Source of the DNA: Haemonchus contortus
Lineage: Eukaryota > Nematoda > Chromadorea > Rhabditida > Trichostrongylidae
Assembly (NCBI GenBank): GCA_000469685.2
Contig: LS997567.1
Location: 41,846,775 to 41,910,774, forward strand
Reading direction: 5' to 3'
DNA length: 64,000 bases
The notes under the pieces: generated by a model
What the model saw: the letters and a program-made list of their open reading frames with translations, nothing else
The model's database searches: none
Told to the model about the DNA's origin: nothing
Shown here: positions 26,265 to 38,400 of the stretch, one piece after another
How positions within the stretch are numbered: the first letter of the stretch is position 1
Layout of the letters: each line of letters opens with the position of its first letter
Translations under genes and position numbers: made by a program

Positions 26265-27030
26265 GTATATACATTATTATTATACAAATATTACTATATG
26301 TGTAATATCGTAATATTATTATCACTATTACTACTGTTACATATTACTCGAAATTTATTTCTTTTGAATTGAATGTAGTACTATTTTTTTGCCTTCGAAG
26401 ATTTTGTAAAGAAGGGAACCATCATGTAAAGGTAGGTGAAGCATGACTGCAAATTGTTTTAGTTTTTTTCCTTGTGACGGCCGCATTTTGCAGCTTCATA
26501 AATGCGTTAATAAATGAATAAATAAATAAACACTTGAATATATGTCTGGGTTTATGAATACCCTAGCGATTATTGGCAATAGTTGGCGGCGCTCATCCCT
26601 ATGAACTTGACTTATTAGTAATCTACCCGTTCGAAAAACCTGTTCAAAAATTTCTGAGAACTTTTATTTTTTGAAATTTTAAAACAATGCTTCCAATTCT
26701 AAGATACAAACTATTGGGCGGTAGCTTTCCGTTGAAGATGTCTCAGCACACATTATCATTAATTGTTGAGCCTTGAATTTGGAAGTTTGGTCACTATTTT
26801 ATATCCAAGTATTTGTACCAATTAAACAAGCGCTTCTGGGAAACTACTGAGAGATATCATTCCGACTGATGAGCAATTTTTGGTCATAATGCATAATATA
26901 ACATTGTTTTTTATCTTTATATCATATTATTATATGATATTGCATTACATCATATAATAAATATAATTACAGGCTATTATATATGACATCAGATCACATC
27001 ATATAATTACATATTATTATGCGTTATGAC
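26265..27030. other. AT-rich stretch
   Basis: Two tracts (26265-26350 and 26890-27030) are made of ATT/TAT triplet-like runs with many short palindromes. Between them is ordinary AT-rich sequence. No gene is seen. Confidence 0.7.
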
Positions 27031-28141
27031 ACATTGGTTTCACTGTTTTCCACCCCCTCTTGCGTTCCCGTTTAATTGCTATTTGATTACTTTTTACTTA
27101 TTTCTCTATTTTTTCTAAATTGCACCTGTTTTTCCCATATTGATTGCAGCCCGAAAGCATATCTAGGATTTTTGTTGTCTATAATCCATCCTCCTAAGAG
27201 TTATCGTGAGTTATCACTTTCTACTCTCCGGCGATTTTCTAAATTTAAAGTATCGTCAACAAAAAGCTGTACTTTTGTGAAGCTCAATATAGGTTTAGCA
27301 TTTTCCTTGTGCATCATTGTGTTGGCTCTCGTAGAAAGTGTTATTCAGAAGTAATGGATTGCATTAAGCCGTAATGGCTCGTGATATTTACCGATACACA
27401 TTTATACAAAGATTTTTTTGTAGTTCCGTATTATTTTTACCTGGAAACAATGTTTTATCTCTATTAGTAACAACAGCTTTTATCGTACAATACGACGACA
27501 TTTTGAGACTAGCGAAATTTAATTTTCTAGACAATTCATGAGTTTCCTGTTTCAAGGTCGCTACAATAATGTTCGTGTAGTAGAGAATCTAGCAAGAGAG
27601 AGTATAGACATCTAGGGATCATGAGTTTCCAGAAAAGCAATTATCCTAGTACTACCGTACCACCTATCAAGTCGAGACGCACAGAATTATGATAAAGCGA
27701 ATGTCCCTAATTGTTCGCTTCCTTCCACTTCTGCAGCGTCTGCAAAATCGTGAGCCCAGGACGTTTCACTAACGTTAGTGAGGTCTATGACGTCTGAGAA
27801 ATGCACGTCTCCTTCCGGAAGCACGCTCTGGTTCCAAAAATTGTAAAAATAACTGCTCAGCTAAAAAAGTGATCTCTACAGAGCACCCTGTGATTAGTTA
27901 CGAACAGATTTAAGAGCATTTAAAAAATTTTTCACCTTTTTTCTAGACATGAGACGGTGTCATAATTTGACATGATTCATTTAATTATGCATATCACTTT
28001 GAATATCATTTTCAACTTTTGTTGTAATCGGTTGAGGTTAGTACGATGACAAAGCCTCCCCGAGCCCCTCCCTTTCTGTTTTTCCATCATTGACTTGAAT
28101 GTACCCGATCACGCAAGAGAAGATGTTGTCTGAAGTCCCAT

Positions 28142-28156
28142 CCCCCCCCCCCCCCC
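28142..28156 (+). repeat. C homopolymer, 15 bases
   Basis: A C15 run about 80 bp upstream of the candidate exon at 28235-28462. Confidence 0.97.
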
Positions 28157-28234
28157 ACGGAAGGAATTACCACCATAGAAGCCGTTTCCAACACTCCAAA
28201 ACAACGGAATGCTTGCCCTTGTCTGAAGAAGTGA

Positions 28235-28462
28235 ACTCAAAAGGACGGGCTGTCTAGTCTCTCATCTGACCCAGATCACTTTTGGGCTGGTGTGAGTGCT
28301 AAAAGGAGAACATCTTCCGTTTCCGAGAACTCAGACATAAGCATCAACGAGGACTACAACCTGATGGAGATCCAAGGGAACCACCTCCTCTCTCGATACC
28401 GAGCACATTACGGCGACAAGGATGAGACGCTCCGACAAGATTCCCTCCTCGCCCATCTGTAG
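28235..28462 (+). CDS. Candidate terminal exon, unrecognised
   Basis: A 76-codon plus-strand frame without its own ATG, ending in TAG at 28460-28462. It includes DGLSSLSSDPDHFWAGV, SENSDISINEDYNLMEI and LLSRYRAHYGDKDETLRQ. Its acidic, serine-rich start and basic end look like a genuine C-terminus. A possible acceptor is CTCAAAAG just before GAC. No upstream exon was joined and no family is recognised. Confidence 0.35.
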   Translation, partial: TQKDGLSSLSSDPDHFWAGVSAKRRTSSVSENSDISINEDYNLMEIQGNHLLSRYRAHYGDKDETLRQDSLLAHL

Positions 28463-31035
28463 AACAACAGGCCTACTTTCCATGCACCTAAGTAAAGAGT
28501 GATTCGTTTTGCAGGATATCAGAAGCGAATGGCATAGATTACTGAATCGTTGTCAGTGCGGACTTGCTTCATTCCAGGTGGTGGCTCATACTCGATCCTG
28601 AGTCGCATTTAATAAATCTGGCCAAGGTGGATAATCTTCTTTAGGGGATTTTGAGCCGATCCCCTCTTATGACGGCACGGAATCGCGTGAGCGATGGGTT
28701 CTTACGAGAATTCGTGTTTTTTCTGAGGAACTTTATCGTGATATACTCTAGGGACATGTCTGGGAAAGTGCTAAATCTTTTAAGAGCTTGCTGTTCTCAT
28801 ATAATCCTTCTCCACGTATTTAAAGAAGCCGGACCTTGGAGAGAAGCCATTTCGTTTCAGTGATTCAACAGGCTTCATTTCAGGCTTCGTTTTAGGCCTT
28901 GCAGGAGGCCTAGCCATCTTGCTCATACTGCATGTTGATGTGATTCCATAAAACCACTGAGTGATTAGGAAAGCAACCTCTCATGTTACCATGAATGTTC
29001 GAGGCTTCAAATGTAATTTTTTACTCTACTTTATAAATACGCAGCATAGATGTTCATGCTCAGCTTAAAGCAAAGTGCATTTTTTTATTTACCTGCCCTC
29101 GATTTCATAGTCTACATATCTTGCTCCACTGCCTTTTTTGAAAATTTCTCTTTCTTACTGGAGTCTCCACGTCTGACTTGTTTCAAAAAAATCTGTTCTG
29201 TGGCATTTGAACAGATATTCGCTTCAAATGAGATTGGCAGTCATCTGATTCATCCTTTATGTTCTGAACAATTTTTCAGCGAATTTTTTGCTTTGGGCAT
29301 CTACTTCTAGACTTTTCTTCGTCTACCTACTAAAATTTCAGTAAGTGGGGTCTGCCTACCACAGATGTGTGAAACTTTGAAGGGAGGATAGGTTCACTAT
29401 TCAGTACATGGTCCTAGTTAATCTATTCAGTTCTTTGTAAGTACCTCTCTTCCTCAGAATGGTCTTTTCGAACCATCTCAATCCGGAGACCGTTTCTTTC
29501 TCGGACGAGGCCTTGCTCTTCTGAGCTCTTCTGACTTCTTGGGCATCGCTGGGATTGTTTTCTTTTTCATTCAGTGTCCCTTTCGTTCATGAGTAAGGTA
29601 ACTGCTAACGTCCGCGTTTAGCTGTAGGCCATAAATGATTATGACCAAGGTATTTTTTTTTTTATTTTATTGGATCGCAGTCCAAGTAAAGCGATAAAAG
29701 TAACCCAAACATGCATCCGCTGATCTAAAAAACTGTACATCAACCTAGTAGTTAAGCTTACTGTATTAAGAAAGCATCAATCACAAGCAGCAGCAATATA
29801 GTACTGTGCCCATCGAGTATTTTATTTTACTAGTTCAGTTAGCCAATCAGTTATTGAGAACTATGATTATTTATACTTTTCAATGATCGATGCAAGTCGT
29901 CAAAGTCGCAGCACCTCCTCTTGCTGAAGCCATCCGACTTTCATTCTGTTCCAGTGATCACCGGAAGGGAAGTCGGATGGCAGGACAGATAAGGTGAGTG
30001 CGGAGGGTGGTACCGTAGTTCATTGTCCTAATCTGTTCTGTTCATCTTGGGTTCTACTTCAAAACGTGTCTTCGCCTTCCCATGAACGTTGAAACAACTT
30101 GTTTACGAGGTTTTCAGTGAGCGCACAGATTAGTATGAAACTAAAAGGGGTACGACGAAAGGTTCGCAAAAATTTTATCACTCTGAAATGGAATTGGGAG
30201 CCGTTCATTCTGAAAATTGAGTTCTTCCTCAGCGATCAAGGCTCATTTCGTCTCTCGATAATTACAGCACCTCAATAACAAATTGCTCTTGGTCCATGGA
30301 TTACCATTTCCCATTAAGGAGCAAATCTTACAGCAGTAGCATTACTACTTTCAAGGCTGTGATGTGGTAGAGCCAGTCGGCGTCTCTGTAACTGGTATAA
30401 TCTTGGATCAAATCCAGGGATATTACCAGGAGTATGATTACTGATTTCTGCATATGCCAGCCCTCTACTCTCTGTTAGGCCCAGTCATGACTTTTACCGC
30501 CTCTATGGCTCTGAATGGGAACAGAGGCACGTGCGGGTCTCAGAATACTGAGGTATATTGACTACAAAAACTTTATTCTTTTTAATATCACAGCATTTAG
30601 TTCTGAGAGGATCAGCTAACAGGAAAAACAAGTCATGTTTACCTACGCTACTAATCCCTTGTAAATAATACCTTCGAAACATGTTTACTTGTGATTAGTT
30701 TGCTGAAAGGCGGAAGTCAAGATTCCTGTGCTGACAGATATGCTTTGAGAGTGTGTTGGATTGAATGCAAACCGTAAGGAGTGCGCCATGCACCCGATTT
30801 CTATGGAGTGTAGTAGGAGCTTCTAGTAGAATAGGTTTCCATGATTCCTAGCTATCTAGTTGCCTCGCCGCGCCGTATGTCAATCGGAACTATCGCTCTT
30901 CACTATAATTAGACTACCATAGCCAGCATTAGAGACTTGGGATTATGCTCCCGAATGGCTGCCACATCTCAGTACGGCTTTGCTGCAGTTCGTCCATCCC
31001 ACAGCATACGATGCTGAGCCTTACTTTTCACGCTT

Positions 31036-31365
31036 TCAATTTCTGGGGCAAGCTGGGTAGACATAATGGTCCCTTGATGGTATCGTTTTGGATTTTATAC
31101 CATCTTCGGGTTTATGAGTAGTATTGCCGGAAAGTGACTCGAAGTTGGACGTGGACGAGTTTTCTGAAGCTTTTCCGAGGTTGTTATTTATGTGTTCGAG
31201 ACAACATTTAGGCAAGCGTAGGAGAATGCATAAATTCCCTATCCGGACGTTTTTCTTCGCTGTTACTGAGCGATGAAAAGTAATCTGGTCGGTGTTAGTT
31301 GCAGTGGCCAAAGGGCGTGACTTGCTGAAGGGGCCTCTTTTATGAGATAGGACCACGGAGCCCAT
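31036..31365 (-). CDS. Unrecognised 109-codon frame
   Basis: A minus-strand ATG-to-stop frame rich in N, S, T and K (LEHINNNLGKASENSSTS). It lies between SINE-like sequence and the GTPase gene. No domain, signal peptide or splice context is evident. It could be a chance frame. Confidence 0.2.
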   Translation of the reverse strand: MGSVVLSHKRGPFSKSRPLATATNTDQITFHRSVTAKKNVRIGNLCILLRLPKCCLEHINNNLGKASENSSTSNFESLSGNTTHKPEDGIKSKTIPSRDHYVYPACPRN

Positions 31366-32445
31366 AGTTTACGGCTCAGAGCGGCGATTTCTGCACTAGG
31401 CGACATATCTGGAAGTTTACCAGCCCTCTTAGGATTGTCACTTTCTAAGCTTTATGAACAAGCTGCCCTCAGCTTGGCCTAAATGAGTTGACTATCTTCA
31501 TCACCTGTTGTCCAGTTGATCATTGACCCTTTCGGATGAGCGCCTGGGACGTCTTCTTTCATCTCTAATGCATTCATGTGGCCCCTCTCGACTCGGTAGA
31601 TACTAAACTACTCAATCCTCCAGAGCCAGTCCTTATAAAGATGATGTTTAATCGATCGGCTAGCAACTGTCTCAAATTTTTTTTACTTTTCTAAAGAACC
31701 AGTTTGTAACAGGTGGGGTCCAAGTGTGTATTCTGTCGTTCCGATACCAAAATCTACTGAAGTCAACTATAGTGCTAATTCACTGGCCATCTAGGCCCTC
31801 TTCAGAAGCTGGTGTTCGGAACGATAGGGCCGAAGGGCTGACTTCAAAGTCAGCTCCCTTTATTTTGAACCGGTAAAAAAGCCCTCCCAGCGTTTATGCT
31901 TTATAAAATAAAATTCAATGGCGGAGCTCATGAAATGACAGGAAAATTCGATCGCTTCGACAATGATTTGCATTAATGTTTTACTTTTTCATGCGTGATA
32001 CTATGGACTTACTTATTTCTTACTTTTCTCACATAAATGTATTGGGAAAGGTGTCTAATACAAATACTTCATGATTACGGCTAAATTTTAAAGTGAACGT
32101 ATCATTCGTACCATTCGTCATTATACTTTTGCGCAATCAGTGAAGTACCATAGGTTTTTCTTCCGATTTCCGGTCTGGTCCCCTTCCTGCTACAACCTTT
32201 CTTTGATTAACAAGCAGCATGCAACACAGTGAGATAAGTGCACAATCGCGTGTACATATATGGTTTCTTTGAGATCTCACCAGTCTGCCTTCGTGGGACA
32301 ATAGGGATAGGTTATACTGGTTCTTACTGAACCTTACTAATTATCCTTGTATTTGTTGTGATATTATCTTCGGTTACTTTTTAACTTGTTTAAAATTACT
32401 CGTCTATGCATCGCTAAGAATAGGAACATTATCTATTCATACGAG

Positions 32446-32463
32446 TACAGATTTATTTAACAG
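32446..32463 (+). promoter_or_regulatory. Probable spliced-leader trans-splice acceptor of the GTPase gene
   Basis: A pyrimidine- and A-rich stretch ends in TTATTTAACAG directly against the ATG of the GTPase gene. No upstream exon is needed to complete the protein. In nematodes this arrangement usually means an SL exon is joined immediately before the start codon. Inference only; a cis 5' UTR exon is also possible. Confidence 0.45.
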
Positions 32464-35400
32464 ATGAGCGAGGAACGATATCGGCTTGTCGTACTTGGCT
32501 CGGCCAAAGTTGGTAAAACGAATCTGATACGACGGTATCTCTACAATGAATTCTCAGAAAAGTACAAGGAAACAATTGAGGACCTTCATTCACGACAATT
32601 TAGAATACAGGTAGCTTTAAAGTATATAGTTAAATTATAGTTTATAGTTTATGGGTAAATTATACTTATTCAGAATAAATTGTTGTACCCTGGTGTGAAT
32701 TGCTTTGTTTCAAGGGTGCTGCCCGTTTTTCTTGGACAATTCACAGGGGCTTGGTCGTTAGTGACGTGAGGGCAATTGAAGCAAGCCATGAAAAGCTCTT
32801 GACAACGGTCCTCAAATTTGTGCGTGACCATAGAAAATCTAACTGAAACCCGTTTTCTCGGTTAACATGAGGTGCAAGAACCCAGATGTAGGCAGGGATT
32901 GATCCGGGCATCGATTTATCGCGTAGCATGAATTCTGCCTCTTGTCACCTTCATTCAAGGTGATGGTCCGCTCTGTAATACAGCGTTAATCATCTTATTT
33001 CCGGTTTCCAAAAACTCAAAGTGTTGCAAATCGTCACGGAATTCGTTTGATGGCCGGGCCTAGTTTCTGGGAAGCTATTTCGAATAAACCTTGAAATAGC
33101 TTTTAATGGTTGCAGTTTTTTTATCAGCCAGCCTTTCAGATACTGAACTTATCGTGTTAAACTTTGATCCCGAATAAAGCTAAAGCTGAGGATCTTCCAA
33201 ATTTAGCCATAGCTAAAATAAACTTTACTCAGATGCTTCCCTTTTCTCGTGGAGAAATGAAAACCTGGTGCCCTTTGGGCTCAGATTAACTAGTTCATCC
33301 AAAAAAAGCCTATTTTAGAGAAAATATTTCAGGTTTTATTTTTCACCTTTATTGTAATAAGTTAAGAAAGGTTCTACACGACAGGTTAAGGAACTAAGGT
33401 GTTCCAGGGTGTCCCATTACCACTGGATATTCTGGACACCAATTTCAACTTCCCCGATATGCGGAAACTCTCCATAGCCTCGGCCAGCGCATTCCTACTG
33501 GTATTCGCCGTTGATGACGTGCCCAGTTTCAAAGAGGTAATTTTAAGTAATAAATGAAAATCGCGAATACATAATGTATTCCTGTAAATCATGGATTACT
33601 CAATTAGAAGAATCGTAGCCATGAATTGGGGTGCTTTGAATTTATGATGGATGTTCTTTTCCAGTGAATGATAAGTGTAACAGGTAAAGCAGCATAGAAC
33701 TTGTTTCATTGTAGTAATAAAAAAAGGAAAATAAATAAAAAGGAAAATACCACTTTTTGCCATGTTGCCTTCATTTTAAGGCCTTTTTCCTACTCAATTA
33801 CCACATTATTTTGGAAAAGGTGCCTATTTATAGGGTGCTGCCGAGAAATTCTTCAGGAGAGAAACCGTTTCATATTACTTAGTATGTCGCTCTTGTTGCA
33901 AGTATTTAAGTCCTGATCTATGGTTTTTCCGCTTCCCCTTTCACACCACAAGGAGACCTTTGGTCCGAGTAATCCATCGACGACGTCATCGTCTTCACTT
34001 AAGCTCATTACCATCTTTCAGATGATTGCTCATGTATGTAGATGAATTCATCTAACTAATTGCACTTTGCCATCATCACCCAAGAATGATGCGTTCCTTC
34101 TGCGAATTTAGCGAAACGCATTACTCGTAGTTAAATATTTCAGTAATTCAACAGGTCCTCAAGTTTTCTGCTCAAGTCTATGAGCTTGAAAGTAATCTGA
34201 TAGGTTAATGTTGGCTAGATATTTCTACGAAGTAACACCATCTTCACATTAACTGGCACCTCTAAACTTGGGGCCTATCGGAACAGAAGCAGGCCGAATC
34301 GTTTTCAGTTGAGTAAGTACCAACTTTCCAATTAACACCAGGAATCACATTTTTCAGGTCAAAGTGTGCTTCCACTGGCAAGCTGGCACTTCTTGGGGCT
34401 TTTTTCCTCTGCTCCTTAGTTTTGACTTAACACATTCACATAAATCGGCCGTCCCCATCAGATGTTGCAACTTTCAGTGAGCAGGCCACCGTCGACGTAC
34501 CTTTGCATAACCTTTCTAGGCCATTTTTGTCACTGCCAACTCAGCCACTCACATTATTTTCACTATGGGCTCCTTCCAGAATCGGCTTTATGATGTCTCA
34601 GAGCAGCAGTCCCTGATCAACAAAAAAAATTCAAAAAGATTGTATAATAAACATACACAGTATTTGATAAGAATAAATCAAGGTTATAAAATATTATCTT
34701 GAGTAGGATTCCTCTGATTTACAACAAATACTTTTCAGATGTCAGATCTTTGGCAGGAGATATGTGAACGACGTCCTGATATATCCACACTACCAATCGT
34801 CGTTGTCGGAAACAAATGTGATCTGCCCACCAAAAAGGTAATCGGAATTTCGAATTAATTGAGTGCACTACTGTGGAAGAACTCTTGTATAGCGCTCTCA
34901 TATACATAGCACAGGCGCGGAAGAAATCGAAGCAAGTTTCAATAAGGGCTCAGTATCAACCCCATGAAATTATAAATACTTTCTAGTAAACTGCAAATGT
35001 CACAGTAATCCGAATCGAGTGAGTGTGGTAGATACGGTAGGATACTCAGTGGTCTAGACAAGAAAATAAACCGGAGCTAATTCTGTTTGTATATATATTT
35101 ATGTCGGGCTAATGTCTTTACGTATTTGTGTTCGTGTGTGTGATTGGGAAATTTTATGCGGGGGACCATTACGAGAATTTTTGAAAAAGTAACATTCTTA
35201 CAAAAACGGTCAAATACGACACTTCTTAATGGAGCTCGATGAGTTGAATATAAAAATAAACTTAAACTGGCAACTAAGTCATCACAAGTATCCATGTTCT
35301 ACTCTCGATAAACCTTGGCATAACTTTGCATTATTAATTTTATAAGGCTTTTATGAAACCTGCTGCCAAGATGTCAAATTGGTTCTTATCAGTTTACGTT

Positions 35401-38400
35401 TCGGCGTTATCGCCTTCTCCAGAAATTGGAGACCTCGAGGAGCAACCGGTCGCTTTACCGGTTGTTCCTCAAGCCGGCACAAGGTTTTATAAAAACCTTA
35501 TAAAATTAAGTTATCACATATATTTTAGGACATTTGTGAATCATAAAATATGTACTCAGACATTTGTTCAATAAATATTAATCAGTTTCACAAGCGGTAC
35601 CCATCCATTAAGATGAATATCTTAAGTACCTAGGAAATTACGTAGTTACTCAGTTGCCATCCTAATAGCTTTCGATGTCCTGATTGCCTACTGTCCCAGG
35701 CCTGTTTTAGCAATTCATAGGTTTTTCTTGATTGTGCCAGAACTGAAGACGGAAGGGTAACTTACATTTACACACCCGCGCACCTTACTGAAAGCGAATC
35801 CCAGATTGGTCATCTTCTGTGTCGACCAGTTCCCCAAGCAACCCCCTAAATTTGATATTACCGGACTCTCTTGTGGTGAATAGCATACGGACTCGAACAT
35901 CGGCTGGTATCCCACATGTCACAGCCTAGCTGAAGCATGCAGTGACATGCCACTACAGTAGGAGAAAGAAAGTCTTAATTCGACTGAGCGCTCATTTGTT
36001 TACATTGTTTATGAGCTGGTTATTGAGATGATACCGTCGATAATTAATTCATTTATTTTTTCAGATTTTTGAGGCCACAGCTAAGGCTTTCACTAGCCGT
36101 CTGAGCGCTGATGTACGCTATTTGGAAGTTTCAGCCAAGAATAACTTCAGAGTCACTGAGATTTTCCGAACGCTTCTTGAACTTAGCGGATTCCCTCGCT
36201 GCAAGGTAATTCAAAATTAACTTTATCAGTGGTTTGCGTAGTAGTGTTGTGGCTTATAAGCCTCCCAAGCCTTGTTATACAAAGTTTGGGTATAAGTTTA
36301 TAAAGATGATGGAGGTGAATATTTCAGGCCGGAGGAGGTGGTCTCGATGATCCTGCGGACAGTCCGACGACGGACGAACTGAACAATGAGCATCAAGCGC
36401 TTCGACGGGTTAATACAGCTCGTGCACGCCCATCAAACAAAGAATCTCCACGACAGACACCAGAGGAATTTGTGAGTTTTCGATTAGCTAACTCAGAATT
36501 TCTGTCGAAAGCATTCACAGTATGGTTTCTTTGTTGTGACCACTTTACTATGGGATACGGAGTGCATCCTACTACAATCCAAAATCGTTAGGCCATTTCG
36601 AAGCTCCCAAGGGCGAGTCACCGAGTGTGGACTGCTCCCAATACGACTACGTAGGCTGCCTTTTATATTTTGAGATTTGAGAACAGAAAGAAATACTACT
36701 TACTGTAAATCGTTTTGCTGCCTTCCAAAATTCTCCACATTAAGATCTATACACTTTTGTATGGGCTCGAACCAATTTTCGGAGCTTTTTTGCCACTCTG
36801 ATGTAGGTAACTCTAAAACATGGGTTCTGAACGCATCAACGGCTTCTTCAGGTGTCGAAAAGCGTTGACCTCTCATTTTATTTTTTACGTACGGAATGAG
36901 AAGAAGTCACCCGGCGACTACATGGATGATGACCTGTCAAATCGTTGTTTTGACTAATAAAAAATGCAGTTGTTTGAGCCGATGTGTGGGAGCTCGCATT
37001 GTCGTGGTGATGAGTGATCCGTCTTCAGCAGTTGGTTTTCCTGATTTTTTAGAAGGCACCTGGCAAACAAATGGTTGTATACCACTCAGAATTGACTGTT
37101 CTGCTTGTCCTAGTGGTACGGTTGCGACATGTCCAGTTTTCCAAAAGAAACAGGAATTCAATTGCTCGGAAGTGCTTGGTGCGCGGACAGCCTTTGTTGG
37201 ATTTGGCTCATCTTGGAATACCCCTTCGATCGGCTGCTGTTTCCCTTCGGGCTCATACGCATAAATCCATGATCCACCATCTGTCTCGATGTCATAGACG
37301 TGTTTCGAAGGACCGCGATCGTATTTTGTGAGCATTTCTTTCGACCAATCGACACGAGTCTCGTTTTTGGGGGATTGACAAATTTTTCAAAATCAATTTT
37401 TTTACAGTTAAGTGTTCATGCAATATTGAATGTATGCTGGTCCCACTAATGCCTAAGGTTGTCCCAATCGCACGATAGGTCACATGATGCTCTTGCAATA
37501 TTTGTTTGTGCACAGTATCAACGGTTTCCGGAACAACAACTGATTTTGGACGACCTCCACGAAATTCTTCTTCGAGTGAACAACGACCTCGGGTGGACTC
37601 ACTGTACCATCGATAAACACTGGCCCTGGGTGGAGCTTCATCACCAAAAATTGAATTAAGTTCATCCATGCATTGCTGTTGAGTTAGTCCACGTCGAAAG
37701 CTGTCATCGCGCGGAAAATGCCCACGGTTCAACTCCATACCTTGGCCGAAACAAAATCTTATAACTTAGTGTGAACAATACAAATCGCGCTCAAATTTTG
37801 CAACGTAACCTCAAAATAGTCAAACTTCACGATAGTGGTGTCAGTTGCTAGATTGCTACACTAGTGTTGCCAAATCTCAAAATATAAAAGGCAACCCTCG
37901 TACCAGTAGCTTGCCTTCAATACCAATGGGTCCACTTGAAACCCGGCTTCAACGACTTTTTTCGATCAGTCACCTTTCGAAAAGTAACCTATTAAAATTA
38001 GAAGAAATTGATTATCAGAAATTACAGTAGGAATTCCTCACAAGGCTGACGATTTGTGTTTAAAACTTTGGCCTCGTGTGGCACTCGAACCCGTTCTTGT
38101 GCTGTCCGGGCACCGTACTCTTACCCATCACTCTACCGAGTAAGACGTTCTTACACATTTGGTTGCAGAAAAATGGCCACCCACCGGTTATGGGTAAACA
38201 ACTAACACTTCCGGCTCTAGCAACTCTGGCAATTCCCATGAATGTGGGAGAACTCAAAAGGAATCGTTCCCTACGAGTAAGTCTGGTCCTCTACAGAATC
38301 ATAGAATCAAGGTTATCACTAATCTGATTTGAGGTGTCTCCGAGGAAAGAGAAGGAAAAAGAGAAGCTGGAGAGAAGGCCATCGGATGAGACCTGCAAAC

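Larger units (their letters stand above)
14665..32463. other. Large gene-poor region
   Basis: Nearly 18 kb without a confident gene. It holds three homopolymer tracts, a family-B repeat, AT-rich tracts and the low-confidence exons at 15347, 28235 and 31036. A short block (TCATCACCTGT then GTCCAGTTGA) occurs at about 15648 and 31499, suggesting a further dispersed repeat. Diverged or very small exons could have been missed. Confidence 0.5.

Noticed and set aside
29953..29998. Possible micro-exon between TTCTGTTCCAG and GTGAGT
   Set aside because: Good splice-like borders but only about 45 bases and no linked exons.
30365..30540. tRNA gene or SINE (GTGGTAGAGCCAGTCGGCG ... GGATCAAATCC)
   Set aside because: Boxes are degenerate, no cloverleaf can be drawn, and it does not match family A or B.
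36496..36660. Extra GTPase exon after CATTCACAG
   Set aside because: Open for 50 codons and in phase but runs into the mariner end. The exon at 38169 gives a better tail and a CaaX end.
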